A DNA stretch of 60,348 bases, taken from contig JAEZXC010000094.1 in NCBI GenBank assembly GCA_023442845.1, positions 1 to 60,348 on the forward strand, in the 5' to 3' direction. The DNA is from Actinomycetes bacterium. Its GTDB lineage: Bacteria; Actinomycetota; Actinomycetes; Actinomycetales; Demequinaceae. The notes beneath the pieces were generated by a model that searched no databases, was not told the DNA's origin, and saw nothing but the letters and a program-made list of their open reading frames with translations. The position numbers were made by a program, and so were the translations under genes. Shown piece after piece: positions 1 to 8,533 of the stretch. How positions within the stretch are numbered: the first letter of the stretch is position 1; each line of letters opens with the position of its first letter.

Positions 1-698
1 ATTTTGGCGGCTCTTTTCACCCCGGCCGCACCGCGCTCGACCACTTGCGGGTTTACGCGCCGCTCATGGGAGTGGACGACGCTCGGTGTGCCGAGGCCCT
101 CGATGCCGTCGGCCTGACAGAGGCAGCTAAGCGCCGCGTTGGCGGCTTCTCTCTCGGCATGAAGCAGCGCCTCGGCCTCGCCACCGCTTTGCTCGGCCGT
201 CCGCGCGTCCTTGTGCTCGACGAATCGGCCAATGGCCTTGACCCTGCCGGAGTGCGATGGCTACGCGAGTTCCTCCGCGCTTTCGCGGCAGACGGCGGCA
301 CCGTCCTGCTGTCCTCCCATTTGCTGTCCGAGGTCGAGCAAACAGTCGATGATGTCGTCATCGTCTCCCGTGGCACCTTGCGCCACCAGTCGAGCCTTGC
401 CGAGCTGCGCAGTCTTGCCACTCCCACGGTGTCGCTGCGATCCCCCGATGCCGAGGGCCTGCGTACACTCGTCGCCTCCACGTTTGCCGACGCCGTTGTC
501 GAGACGAGCGACGGTTACGCCCGGTTGGCCAACGTTTCGGGGGCCGACGCTGGTGCGGCCGCTCACCGAGCAGGCCTCGAACTTCACGAGCTTTCAGAAG
601 GCGGCGAGAGCCTCGAAAGCGTCTTCTTGAGCCTGACAGAGGACGCCGACGCCGCCTCCACTGATTCCGGCGCGACGCCTGAGGAGGTGGCCGCATGA
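1..698 (+). CDS. ABC transporter ATP-binding protein (5' partial)
   Basis: This is the ATPase subunit of an ABC-2 type exporter; the 5' part lies outside the window and the frame begins at base 3. The Walker A region is missing. The ABC signature (FSLGMKQRLG) is present, followed by Walker B and the D-loop as VLVLDESANGLDP, where the usual residue after DE is Pro and here is Ser, and an H-loop in LLSSHLLSEVE. The C-terminal third is the variable domain found in multidrug or antibiotic-type ABC-2 ATPases. Its stop overlaps the start of the permease gene (ATGA), so the two are translationally coupled. The substrate cannot be told from the sequence. Confidence 0.93.
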   Translation, partial: FGGSFHPGRTALDHLRVYAPLMGVDDARCAEALDAVGLTEAAKRRVGGFSLGMKQRLGLATALLGRPRVLVLDESANGLDPAGVRWLREFLRAFAADGGTVLLSSHLLSEVEQTVDDVVIVSRGTLRHQSSLAELRSLATPTVSLRSPDAEGLRTLVASTFADAVVETSDGYARLANVSGADAGAAAHRAGLELHELSEGGESLESVFLSLTEDADAASTDSGATPEEVAA

Positions 699-1498
699 AG
701 ACGCTCATTACATCTGAATGGCGCAAGTTGCTCACGACCCGAATGTGGTGGTTGCTGCTCGGCATCATGGTCGTGACCGTCGCAGCGTTCTCCGGCCTGT
801 TCGGTTTCGCCTTATCCGTCGACGGTGCGACAGGTACCGGCGACGAGGCGCTCGTGCTTGATTCGCGCACGATCGCGCTCACCGTCTACACCCTTGGCGT
901 GTCGCTCGGCTACGTGTTTCCCGTGACGCTCGGTGCGCTTCATGTCACCGGCGAATTCCGCCACGGCACCATCGACACCACGCTACTTGCCTCTCCGAAC
1001 CGAGGCCGTGCGATCGCAGCCAAGATCATCTCTGTGATTCCCATGGGCTTGCTGTACGGCATCGCGTCGATGGCGGCGGGCCTTGGTGCCGGCATGCTTG
1101 CACTTGCAATCACGGGTCAGTCACTTGAACTCTCAGACGTGCAGGTCTGGCGTTCGCTCGCGCTTGGCGTGGTCGCGCTCGCCGCGTGGATGGTGGTGGG
1201 CGTGGGCTTTGGCTCGGTGCTCACCAACCAGGTGGCAGCGATCGTCACACTGCTCGCGTTCACGCAGTTTGTCGAGCCGATTCTGCGCATGGTGCTCGGC
1301 GCGTGGTCCGCTACCCAATCCATTGGAAAGTTCTTGCCCGGCGCCGCCGGAGAATCAATCGTCGGGGCGTCCTTCTATTCAGCCTCGGGAATGGGCGGTC
1401 TGTTGCCTGCGTGGGGAGGACTCCTGGTACTCATGGGATACGCGCTTATCACAGCCGCGCTTGGCCGTCTCACGACCTTCCGCAAGGACCTCACGTGA
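695..1498 (+). CDS. ABC-2 type transporter permease
   Basis: Membrane subunit of the exporter, 267 residues. It opens with a short cytoplasmic stretch containing the EWRKLLTTR pattern typical of ABC-2 permeases, then has about six hydrophobic segments (near residues 20-42, 65-90, 110-135, 150-172, 178-200 and 235-258). The sequence GEFRHGTIDTTLLASPNR after the second segment is the conserved cytoplasmic loop motif of this family. The start codon overlaps the ATPase stop by 4 bp, so the pair forms one operon. Substrate unknown. Confidence 0.92.
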   Translation: MKTLITSEWRKLLTTRMWWLLLGIMVVTVAAFSGLFGFALSVDGATGTGDEALVLDSRTIALTVYTLGVSLGYVFPVTLGALHVTGEFRHGTIDTTLLASPNRGRAIAAKIISVIPMGLLYGIASMAAGLGAGMLALAITGQSLELSDVQVWRSLALGVVALAAWMVVGVGFGSVLTNQVAAIVTLLAFTQFVEPILRMVLGAWSATQSIGKFLPGAAGESIVGASFYSASGMGGLLPAWGGLLVLMGYALITAALGRLTTFRKDLT

Positions 1499-1573
1499 CC
1501 GCTCCGCGAACACGTGCGAGACACGCATAACGATTTGGCCAAAGTGGACGACGGAACCGGTCGCACGGTCGTT

Positions 1574-1608
1574 TAGGCTGGTGTTGCATCAAGAACCACA
1601 AGTTCTTG
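1574..1608 (+). promoter_or_regulatory. Candidate kgd promoter (-10) and inverted repeat in the 5' leader
   Basis: TAGGCT at 1574-1579 fits the TANNNT -10 pattern used elsewhere in this window and predicts a transcript start near 1586. Immediately downstream is a perfect inverted repeat, CAAGAAC (1590-1596), a 5-base loop, then GTTCTTG (1602-1608), ending 16 bp before the GTG of kgd. It could be an operator or a leader hairpin. No convincing -35 is seen. Confidence 0.4.
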
Positions 1609-1624
1609 TCTCGACGTCGAGAAA

Positions 1625-4600
1625 GTGAGCGGTCCGGACGTGTCCCCCTCCCAACCCCGGTCGAACGAACGGCTATCGGTGTCGCGCGCTAACGGAGCAC
1701 CTTCCGTAGCGTCGCTGGTTCTCGGTGGCGGAGCGTCTGTTGACGCGATCCCCGCCGACGCTGAAGCGAGCGCAAGCGCAGCGAGCTCACCGCCCCCCAC
1801 AGCCACACCTGCTCCCCCGCCGCCGCCGCGCGATTACACACCGCCAGCGTCGGCCCCGGTTGCGACCACCGCAGCGCCCGCCGCACCCACTCCGGTCGCG
1901 GACGTTCAACACGAGACGCTCCCCACCCAGCCAATCGCTGTGTCGGTTGCGCCGAGCGCCGCCTACTTGCAGCAGATGGAGCACCCCGAGCGCCTCCACA
2001 CGGATGTGCGTCAGGGTGTCGAGCGTCTTCGCGGACCTGCCGCTCGCGTCGTCACCAACATGGAGGCAAGCCTCGAGGTGCCCACGGCCACAAGCGTGCG
2101 CACGATCCCGGCCAAGCTCCTCATGGACAACCGGGTGGTGATGAACAATCACCTCGCGCGTACCCGTGGCGGCAAGGTGAGCTTCACGCACCTCATTGGC
2201 TACGCGATTGTCGAGGCGCTCGCCGAGTACCCCGCCATGAACGTGTCGTACACGGAGGTCGACGGCAAGCCCGCGGTCATGACCCCGCCGAGTATTAACT
2301 TCGGCCTTGCGATTGACCTGGCGAAGGAGGACGGCCAGCGTCAACTCTTGGTGCCGAGCATCAAAGACGCAGGCGACATGGACTTCGCTCAGTTCTGGGA
2401 GGCCTACGAGAACATCGTTCGCCACGCCCGCGCCGGCACCTTGCAGGCGAGTGATTTCCAAGGCACGACGATCACTCTGACCAACCCAGGCACCATCGGT
2501 ACTGTCCACTCGGTCCCGCGCTTGATGCAGGGCCAAGGCGCCATTATCGGCGTTGGTGCGATGGATTACCCTGCGGAATACCAGGGCTCTTCCCCCGAGA
2601 CGATTGCACGCCTTGGCATCTCAAAGGTGCTGACACTCACCTCGACGTACGACCACCGCGTCATCCAAGGAGCACAGTCAGGCGAGTTCTTGGCGCTCGT
2701 GCACAAGAAGCTCCTCGGCATTGACGGGTTCTACGACCGTGTCTTTGTGGCGTTGCGTGTGCCCTACGAGCCCGTGCGCTGGGTTGCCGACGCCGCAACC
2801 GACGAGGAGACCGAGCTCGCGAAGCCCGCACGCATCGCCGAACTCATTCACGCCTACCGCTCGCGTGGTCACCTCATGGCCGACGTCGACCCTCTCTCCT
2901 CACGTCCGCGTAAGCACCCCGATCTCGATGTGCAAACTCACGGTCTCACGCTGTGGGACCTCGACCGCGTCTATTCGACCGGTGGCTTCGCGGGGCAACA
3001 GCGCTGGAAGATGCGCGACGTTCTCGGGCGGCTCCGTGACGCGTATTGCCGCACGATGGGCGTCGAGTACATGCACATCGCGGACCGCGCGCAGCGGGCG
3101 TTCTTCCAAGAGCGCCTCGAGCACGGCTACGTTAAGCCCACCCGTGAGGAGCACCTACGCATCCTTGGACGCCTCAACGCGGCCGAGGCATTCGAGGCGT
3201 TCCTCCAAACGAAGTACGTGGGCCAAAAGCGCTTCTCACTCGAAGGTGGCGAAAGCCTCATTCCGCTGCTCGACGCTGTCCTGTCGTCGGCTGCTCGCGC
3301 CGGCATTCACGAGGTGTGCGTTGGCATGGCTCACCGTGGCCGGCTCAATGTCCTCGCGAACCTCGCGGGCAAGTCGTACAGCCAGATCTTCTCGGAGTTT
3401 GACGGGACGGCCGTACCGGGCTCGGTTCAAGGCTCGGGTGACGTCAAGTACCACCTCGGCACCGAGGGTGTCTTCACTGCGGACACGGGTGAGACGACGC
3501 AGGTCTACCTCGCCGCAAACCCGTCCCACCTTGAGGCAGTCAACCCGGTGCTCGAAGGCATCGTGCGTGCCAAGCTCGACCAACTGGGCGCCGATCCTGC
3601 AACCGACGGCTACCCCGTGTTGCCGATTCTCATCCACGGTGACGCCGCTTTCGCCGGCCAAGGCATCGTGCAAGAGACGCTCAACATGGCCCAGCTGCGC
3701 GGCTACAAGACCGGTGGCACTGTGCACGTCATCATCAACAACCAGGTCGGCTTCACCACGGGACCGCAAGACTCGCGCTCGACGCGTTACGCAACCGACA
3801 TCGCCAAGGGCTACCAAATCCCGATCCTCCACGTGAACGGCGATGACCCCGAGGCCTGCGTGCGGGCGGCCCGCCTTGCCTTCGAGTACCGCGAGGCGTT
3901 CAACCGCGACGTCATCGTCGACATGGTCTGCTATCGCCGCCGCGGTCACAACGAGGGCGATGACCCGTCGATGACGCAGCCGCGTATGTATGACCTCATT
4001 GAGGCAAAGCGCTCAGTGCGTCACCTCTACACAGAGGCACTGATTCGCCGCGGCGACATCACGACCGACGAGGCCGAGCAGATGTCGCAGGACTACCTCG
4101 CGCAACTTGAGCGAGTGTTCCTCGAGACGCGAGAAGGTTTTAAGGCCCCGGACACCGAAACCATCGCAGGCCTTGAACTGCCCGCATCACAATCCTCCGA
4201 CGCCGGGATGATGGTGGGTTGGAAGACGGCCGTTTCGGTGAACCAGCTCGAACGCATTGGGACCGCCCACACCCGTCCCCCCGAGGGCTTCCACGTCCAC
4301 CCCAAGCTCGAGAAGCTCCTGGAGCGCCGTGAGGTGATGACCAGAGAAGGCGGCATCGACTGGGGCTATGGCGAACTGCTCGCATTCGGCACACTCCTCC
4401 AAGAAGGCGTTCCGATCCGCATGGCCGGTCAGGACGCGCGCCGCGGCACTTTTGTGCAGCGTCACGCCGTGTTCCACGACCGCTCGACGGGTGCCGAGTG
4501 GACGCCACTCGCGTACCTGGCTGCCGACCAAGCCCGTCTTGCTATCTACGATTCACCGCTGAGCGAGTATGGCTGCCTCGGCTTCGAGTACGGCTACTCG

Positions 4601-5371
4601 GTGGAGCGTCCCGACGCTCTCGTGCTGTGGGAAGCCCAGTTTGGCGACTTCGTCAACGGCGCGCAGACGATCATCGACGAGTTCGTATCGTCGGCGGAGC
4701 AAAAATGGGGCCAGCGCTCATCCGTTGTCATGCTGCTGCCCCACGGCTACGAAGGCCAGGGACCGGACCACTCGTCCGCACGCGTCGAACGCTTTATGCA
4801 ATTGGCTGCGGAAGAGAACATGATCATTGCGATGCCCTCGACCCCTGCGTCGTACTTCCACCTCTTGCGTCGCCAGGCGTACGCACGTCCGCGCAAGCCG
4901 CTCGTCGTGTTCACGCCCAAGTCGATGCTCCGCCTGAAGGCGGCAGCGAGCAACGTGGAGGACTTCACCACCGACACATTCCGTCCGGTCATTGCGGACA
5001 GCACCGCTGACCCCGCATTGGTGAAGCGCGTGTTGCTATGCGCCGGCAAGGTCTATCACGACCTCGTCGCGCAGCGCGACAAGTCCGGGGACACGGCCAC
5101 GGCAATCATTCGGCTCGAGCAGTTGTACCCCCTCGATGCCGATCAGCTGAGCGAGGCGCTCGCACCGTACAGTGATGCAGAGGTGGTGTGGGTCCAGGAG
5201 GAACCACTCAACCAGGGTGCGTGGTCACGTATGTCGCTCGCTTTGCCGCGCATGGTTGGCTCGACCGTAAGCGTCGTCGCTCGCGCCGCAGCGGCCTCTC
5301 CCGCGTCTGGCTTGGCGTCCGTGCACCATGAGGAACAGGTGGAACTTGTGACAAGGGCATTCGACTCGTGA
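1625..5371 (+). CDS. kgd: Multifunctional 2-oxoglutarate decarboxylase/dehydrogenase E1-E2 enzyme
   Basis: KGD-type fused enzyme of the TCA cycle (2-oxoglutarate decarboxylase, E1 of 2-oxoglutarate dehydrogenase and succinyltransferase), 1248 residues. After a Pro/Ala/Ser-rich N-terminus (about residues 1-130) comes the E2-like acyltransferase domain with TYDHRVIQGAQSG near residue 343. The thiamine-diphosphate E1 region follows, with GMAHRGRLNVLAN near 567, GDAAFAGQG near 673, INNQVGFTTG near 705 and HNEGDDPSMTQPRMY further on. The GTG start is the only start codon between the in-frame stop at 1574 and the conserved region. The N-terminus lacks the NEWLVEEMY-like segment that opens mycobacterial KGD; see findings. 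The stop overlaps the next start. Confidence 0.97.
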   Translation: MSGPDVSPSQPRSNERLSVSRANGAPSVASLVLGGGASVDAIPADAEASASAASSPPPTATPAPPPPPRDYTPPASAPVATTAAPAAPTPVADVQHETLPTQPIAVSVAPSAAYLQQMEHPERLHTDVRQGVERLRGPAARVVTNMEASLEVPTATSVRTIPAKLLMDNRVVMNNHLARTRGGKVSFTHLIGYAIVEALAEYPAMNVSYTEVDGKPAVMTPPSINFGLAIDLAKEDGQRQLLVPSIKDAGDMDFAQFWEAYENIVRHARAGTLQASDFQGTTITLTNPGTIGTVHSVPRLMQGQGAIIGVGAMDYPAEYQGSSPETIARLGISKVLTLTSTYDHRVIQGAQSGEFLALVHKKLLGIDGFYDRVFVALRVPYEPVRWVADAATDEETELAKPARIAELIHAYRSRGHLMADVDPLSSRPRKHPDLDVQTHGLTLWDLDRVYSTGGFAGQQRWKMRDVLGRLRDAYCRTMGVEYMHIADRAQRAFFQERLEHGYVKPTREEHLRILGRLNAAEAFEAFLQTKYVGQKRFSLEGGESLIPLLDAVLSSAARAGIHEVCVGMAHRGRLNVLANLAGKSYSQIFSEFDGTAVPGSVQGSGDVKYHLGTEGVFTADTGETTQVYLAANPSHLEAVNPVLEGIVRAKLDQLGADPATDGYPVLPILIHGDAAFAGQGIVQETLNMAQLRGYKTGGTVHVIINNQVGFTTGPQDSRSTRYATDIAKGYQIPILHVNGDDPEACVRAARLAFEYREAFNRDVIVDMVCYRRRGHNEGDDPSMTQPRMYDLIEAKRSVRHLYTEALIRRGDITTDEAEQMSQDYLAQLERVFLETREGFKAPDTETIAGLELPASQSSDAGMMVGWKTAVSVNQLERIGTAHTRPPEGFHVHPKLEKLLERREVMTREGGIDWGYGELLAFGTLLQEGVPIRMAGQDARRGTFVQRHAVFHDRSTGAEWTPLAYLAADQARLAIYDSPLSEYGCLGFEYGYSVERPDALVLWEAQFGDFVNGAQTIIDEFVSSAEQKWGQRSSVVMLLPHGYEGQGPDHSSARVERFMQLAAEENMIIAMPSTPASYFHLLRRQAYARPRKPLVVFTPKSMLRLKAAASNVEDFTTDTFRPVIADSTADPALVKRVLLCAGKVYHDLVAQRDKSGDTATAIIRLEQLYPLDADQLSEALAPYSDAEVVWVQEEPLNQGAWSRMSLALPRMVGSTVSVVARAAAASPASGLASVHHEEQVELVTRAFDS

Positions 5372-5970
5372 TCAACGTCTTCTTTGTAGGAGATGACCTC
5401 ACTGCGGGCCACGGTGACCCGAAGGCGCTGGGCTGGACCGGTCGCGTTGCCGCTCGCACGCTCCCTCATGAACCCAGCCTGCGTTTCCACACGCTTGCTG
5501 TGCCAGGTGAAACAACGGGCGAGATGACGGCCCGCTGGGATGGTGAGGTGCTGCTCCGCACCCAGCATGCGGCTGATGACGACGCGATCACCGCTGTGCT
5601 GTTCGCGATCGGACGGCATGACATTCATCGGGGCGTGTCACCCACGATGACGCGACTCAACATTGCGAACGCGCTTGACCGGGCAAAGGCGCTGGGCTTC
5701 CGCGCGATGCTCGTGGGCCCTCCGCCGGGTAACCCACGCGACGACCAGGCTGTCTCCGAGCTCTCCGCACTGTGCGGCGAATCCGCACAGCGGCGCGCGG
5801 TGCCTTTTGTTGACATGTACGGCCCACTCGCTCGTCACGAACAGTGGATGGCTGACATGGCGATGGGCGATGACGACCTACCCCGCCAGGCCGGCTACGG
5901 ACTCATGGCGTGGCTCGTGCTCCACTCGGCGTGGCACGACTGGCTCGGCATCGAACACATCCCCGATTGA
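5368..5970 (+). CDS. SGNH/GDSL-family protein with degenerate catalytic blocks
   Basis: 200-residue cytosolic protein with the SGNH hydrolase layout: block I FVGDDLTAGHGDPKALGW at residues 6-23, block II around AVPGETTGE, block III around AIGRHDIHRG, and a C-terminal block V region (DDDLPRQAGYGLMAW). The catalytic residues are altered. The nucleophile Ser of GDSL is Asp, the Asn of GxND is His, and the DxxH motif has lost its His. It is therefore probably not a hydrolase of the usual kind, and may be a binding protein. It overlaps the kgd stop by 4 bp, so it is likely co-translated with kgd. Confidence 0.8.
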   Translation: MINVFFVGDDLTAGHGDPKALGWTGRVAARTLPHEPSLRFHTLAVPGETTGEMTARWDGEVLLRTQHAADDDAITAVLFAIGRHDIHRGVSPTMTRLNIANALDRAKALGFRAMLVGPPPGNPRDDQAVSELSALCGESAQRRAVPFVDMYGPLARHEQWMADMAMGDDDLPRQAGYGLMAWLVLHSAWHDWLGIEHIPD

Positions 5971-5989
5971 GAGGCGCTGTAGGCGCGTT

Positions 5990-6337
5990 CTAAAGCGCCA
6001 GGTGCCTCTTCAGAGCCTCATCAAGCCGGCGCACGTATTCGAGCGGCAGAGCGCCGATGCTGGGGCCCACCCGAGTCGCCGCAACCGTCCGCACCTGCTC
6101 CGCCAACGCCTTCGCGTCCCGTGGCAATCCGCCGACGCCTGCCGGGATCGCCACCTGAAAGGCCTTGGCGGGCGCCTCTGAGGTACTCAGTGGGACAACG
6201 GTGACGACCCCCGCTCCACGCCGCGCAGCGGCCGCATTGGCGCCGTCGTTCGAGACGATGACAGCCGGGCGCTGAGCCTTTCCAGCGCGGTCCGGGCCCG
6301 CGTCCAAAGCGACCCATCGGATCTCGCCGCGCCTCAT
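5990..6337 (-). CDS. mazF: MazF/PemK-family endoribonuclease toxin
   Basis: 115-residue toxin of a type II toxin-antitoxin pair; MazF proteins cleave mRNA at short sequences. It begins with the family hallmark MRRGEIRWVALD, followed by KAQRPAVIVSND with the conserved Arg-Pro and VVPLSTSE with the conserved Thr/Ser strand. The C-terminus holds ALAEQVRTVAATRVG, matching the (D)Q(I/V)R helix region. The ATG shares one base with the antitoxin stop (TGATG), which couples the two. It converges with the GDSL-family gene across a 19-bp gap. Confidence 0.9.
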   Translation of the reverse strand: MRRGEIRWVALDAGPDRAGKAQRPAVIVSNDGANAAAARRGAGVVTVVPLSTSEAPAKAFQVAIPAGVGGLPRDAKALAEQVRTVAATRVGPSIGALPLEYVRRLDEALKRHLAL

Positions 6338-6603
6338 CAGCGGCCCTTTGCCGAGGTTTGGGCCGACGCTCCCGCAGGGGCCGCTCCATCTCCCGCAGAT
6401 GCGTCCCAGGGTTCGTCATCGCCGCTTGATCGCCAGTCATCCCACGCCTCGGCGTAGTCCGCCTGGAGTTCCGTTGCACGCACTCGCTCAATGGCGTGCT
6501 GGATGACCGCAGAGCGGGATTCGAAGCCAGCGTCTGCGGCGAGGCGGTCGATGAAGGCGACGTCCTCTTCAGACAGGCTGATCGACAATTTCACGGTTGC
6601 CAT
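6337..6603 (-). CDS. Ribbon-helix-helix antitoxin (MazE-like partner)
   Basis: 88-residue antitoxin. The N-terminal half, VKLSISLSEEDVAFIDR followed by SRSAVIQHAIERV, is a ribbon-helix-helix DNA-binding domain as in CopG/MazE9-type antitoxins. The C-terminal half is acidic and then Ala/Gly/Pro-rich, which fits a disordered toxin-binding tail. The ATG at 6603 is preferred over an upstream GTG at 6630, because a -10-like TACCGT (6610-6615) lies 6 bp before this ATG, implying a leaderless transcript, and because homologous proteins begin near MATVKLS. It is probably autoregulated with the toxin. Confidence 0.85.
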   Translation of the reverse strand: MATVKLSISLSEEDVAFIDRLAADAGFESRSAVIQHAIERVRATELQADYAEAWDDWRSSGDDEPWDASAGDGAAPAGASAQTSAKGR

Positions 6604-6790
6604 GCCACCACGGTAGCATTCCGGTCCCACTTCACTACCACCACATTACTACTGCGGTATGACTCGGCCTTTGATTTCACGGCACGTGAAGGCCGGGAGC
6701 GCCATGCGCACGCGCGCACAACCAAGCATAGTCCCTGGTATTCGGCATGATTGATCGACACGCCGAGAGCGTCGGCGGAAAGAAATCCTG

Positions 6791-7879
6791 CTACTGGATG
6801 ACGCCGGCGTTCCGCAATTCGACCGAAAGGTCCTGCGGCCGCGAGGCGATCGCGAGGGCGTCGTCGTACGCCACGACCCCATCGCGCACCAGGGTGAGGA
6901 GGTGCTGGTCAAAGGTCTGCATCTTGTAGTACGCGCCTTCGGCAATAAGGTCCGCAATGGGCGGCTGGCTCTTCGGGTCAACAATCGCCTCAGCGGTACG
7001 ACCGTGGTTCACCATAATCTCGGCGACAAGCGCGCGACCATTGCCACCCGCGCGCCGCACAAGACGTTGCGAGACGATCCCGCGCAGGGTCTGGGACAAG
7101 GTGGCCCGGATTTGCGCCTGCTCGTGCGGGGTGAAGAAGTCAACGATGCGGTTGATCGTGTCCTGGGCGTCCACCGTGTGCAGCGTCGCCAGCACCAGGT
7201 GGCCAGTCTCGGCTGCGGACAACGCCGCGCGGACCGTCTCCACGTCACGCATCTCACCAATGAGGATGACGTCCGGGTCCTGACGCATGGCGCCACGGAG
7301 CGCGTTCGAGAAGTCGAGGGTGTCTGAGCGGACTTCGCGCTGCGAGATGAGCGCCTTCTTGTCGTCGTGCAGTACCTCGATCGGGTCCTCGATCGTGATG
7401 ATGTTGACCTCGCGGTACGTGTTGATGAGGTCAACCATCGACGCGAGGGTGGTCGTCTTACCTGAACCCGTGGGGCCGGTCACGAGCACAAGGCCACGCG
7501 GCTCAAGAGCGAGGTCCGCCACTACCGGCGGGATGCCGAGCTCGTCCATCGGCTGCGCTCCGACCGCAACACGGCGAAACACGAGGCAGTCAGTACCGCG
7601 GGCCACATAGGCGTTGACGCGGAAACGTCCGACGCCAGACAGCGAGAAGGCGAAGTCGGCCTCGTGAATGTCCCGGAACTGCGCAACGAGGTCCTCTGGG
7701 AGCACCTGGGCAACCATGTTGCGCGTGTCTTCCGGCCGTAGCGGCGGCACCTGCAGTTTGCGAAGGCGCCCGTCCACGCGAATGCGCGGGGCGGAGCCCA
7801 CCTTGCAGTGCAGGTCGGAACCCCCCGTAGACGCCAAGGCGTGCAACAGCGGAATGACTGATACGGGCTGGTCGCTCAC
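6791..7879 (-). CDS. pilT: PilT-like type IV pilus/type II secretion ATPase
   Basis: 362-residue hexameric secretion ATPase of the PilT (retraction) group. An N-terminal PAS-like domain (LLHALASTGGSDLHCKVGSA) precedes Walker A (GPTGSGKTTTLASM), Asp box (ITIEDPIEV), Walker B (VILIGEMRD) and His box (LATLHTVDA). The IRATLSQTLRGIVSQRLV segment is typical of PilT. The GTG start at 7879 has GGAGG upstream; the frame stays open a further 95 codons, but these show no family similarity. No pilin, PilB, PilC or PilM genes are in the window, so its partners must be elsewhere. Confidence 0.92.
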   Translation of the reverse strand: MSDQPVSVIPLLHALASTGGSDLHCKVGSAPRIRVDGRLRKLQVPPLRPEDTRNMVAQVLPEDLVAQFRDIHEADFAFSLSGVGRFRVNAYVARGTDCLVFRRVAVGAQPMDELGIPPVVADLALEPRGLVLVTGPTGSGKTTTLASMVDLINTYREVNIITIEDPIEVLHDDKKALISQREVRSDTLDFSNALRGAMRQDPDVILIGEMRDVETVRAALSAAETGHLVLATLHTVDAQDTINRIVDFFTPHEQAQIRATLSQTLRGIVSQRLVRRAGGNGRALVAEIMVNHGRTAEAIVDPKSQPPIADLIAEGAYYKMQTFDQHLLTLVRDGVVAYDDALAIASRPQDLSVELRNAGVIQ

Positions 7880-8018
7880 GGTACCTCCATCGGCAGAGCG
7901 AGACGTCTGCTTGAGAGGGTACGGCCTTGAGGCGGTGGGCGGAAGGCGCCAGGACGCGTGGTGACCGCATGCATATGGAATGATGAGGGGTCGCAGCACC
8001 ACACCTAAGGGAGTCACC

Positions 8019-8093
8019 ATGAGCAAGCGCGGTCGCAAGCGCAAGACGCGTGCCAAGTCCGGCGCCAACCACGGCAAGCGTCCCAACGCATAA
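8019..8093 (+). CDS. Ribosomal protein bL37 (24 aa)
   Basis: A 24-residue, strongly basic protein starting SKRGRKRK and ending ANHGKRPNA. This matches actinobacterial bL37, a tiny large-subunit protein seen in mycobacterial ribosome structures. It has a good ribosome-binding site (AAGGGAG, 5 bp before ATG) and is followed 28 bp later by a strong hairpin terminator, so it is a free-standing gene. It is shorter than the usual gene-calling cutoff and easy to miss. Confidence 0.88.
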   Translation: MSKRGRKRKTRAKSGANHGKRPNA

Positions 8094-8121
8094 GCCTGCG
8101 GGGTCGCACCCCGAACAAACG

Positions 8122-8151
8122 GAAGCCCGCGTCCTCGAGGTCGCGGGCTTC
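8122..8151 (+). terminator. Intrinsic-type terminator after bL37
   Basis: Perfect 10-bp stem GAAGCCCGCG / CGCGGGCTTC (8122-8131 and 8142-8151) with a 10-base loop, followed by GTCGTTGTG. It lies 28 bp after the bL37 stop and before the convergent rsrA gene. The T tract is weak, as is usual for GC-rich actinobacterial terminators. Confidence 0.75.
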
Positions 8152-8230
8152 GTCGTTGTGTCACCTGCGCCAGCGAACTTCCCCTACGCCGGGTGTCGAG
8201 CCGACCCCATCGTCGGCCCCAGGCGGTCGT

Positions 8231-8479
8231 CTAGTGGTGGCTTTCCTCGCGCGCCATCTGAATGGTGCTGAGTACTCGCTCACGCAACTGGTGGGGCGCC
8301 TGACCCGTGTGAGCCTTCGACACGAGCAGGCGGATCTTCTCGTTAATCCGTCGCTCCGCCTCACACGGTGGGCACTCCTTGAGGTGCGATCCAATGCGGA
8401 GCAACTCCTCATCAGAAAGTTCCCCATCGATGTACTCGAAGAGCTTGTTCAAGGCCTCTTCACATTGCCGCTTAGGCAC
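8231..8479 (-). CDS. rsrA: Zinc-binding anti-sigma factor (mycothiol-system RsrA)
   Basis: 82-residue ZAS-family anti-sigma factor that holds SigR inactive until disulfide stress. The zinc/redox residues are Cys6, His32, Cys36 and Cys39. The spacing 26-4-3 equals that of Streptomyces RsrA (Cys11, His37, Cys41, Cys44). The motif reads HLKECPPC. GTG start with GAGGAGG upstream. It lies 54 bp downstream of sigR on the same strand, which is the usual sigR-rsrA operon. Confidence 0.93.
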   Translation of the reverse strand: MPKRQCEEALNKLFEYIDGELSDEELLRIGSHLKECPPCEAERRINEKIRLLVSKAHTGQAPHQLRERVLSTIQMAREESHH

Positions 8480-8533
8480 GGCTCACCTCCTCAGCCGACA
8501 CCCGGGCATACTGCTCGGTCACGTGGCACCTCG

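Noticed and set aside
5973..5999. GGCGCT/AGCGCC repeat between the GDSL-family and mazF genes as a bidirectional terminator
   Set aside because: A 15-base loop, short arms and overlap with the mazF 3' end make it unconvincing.
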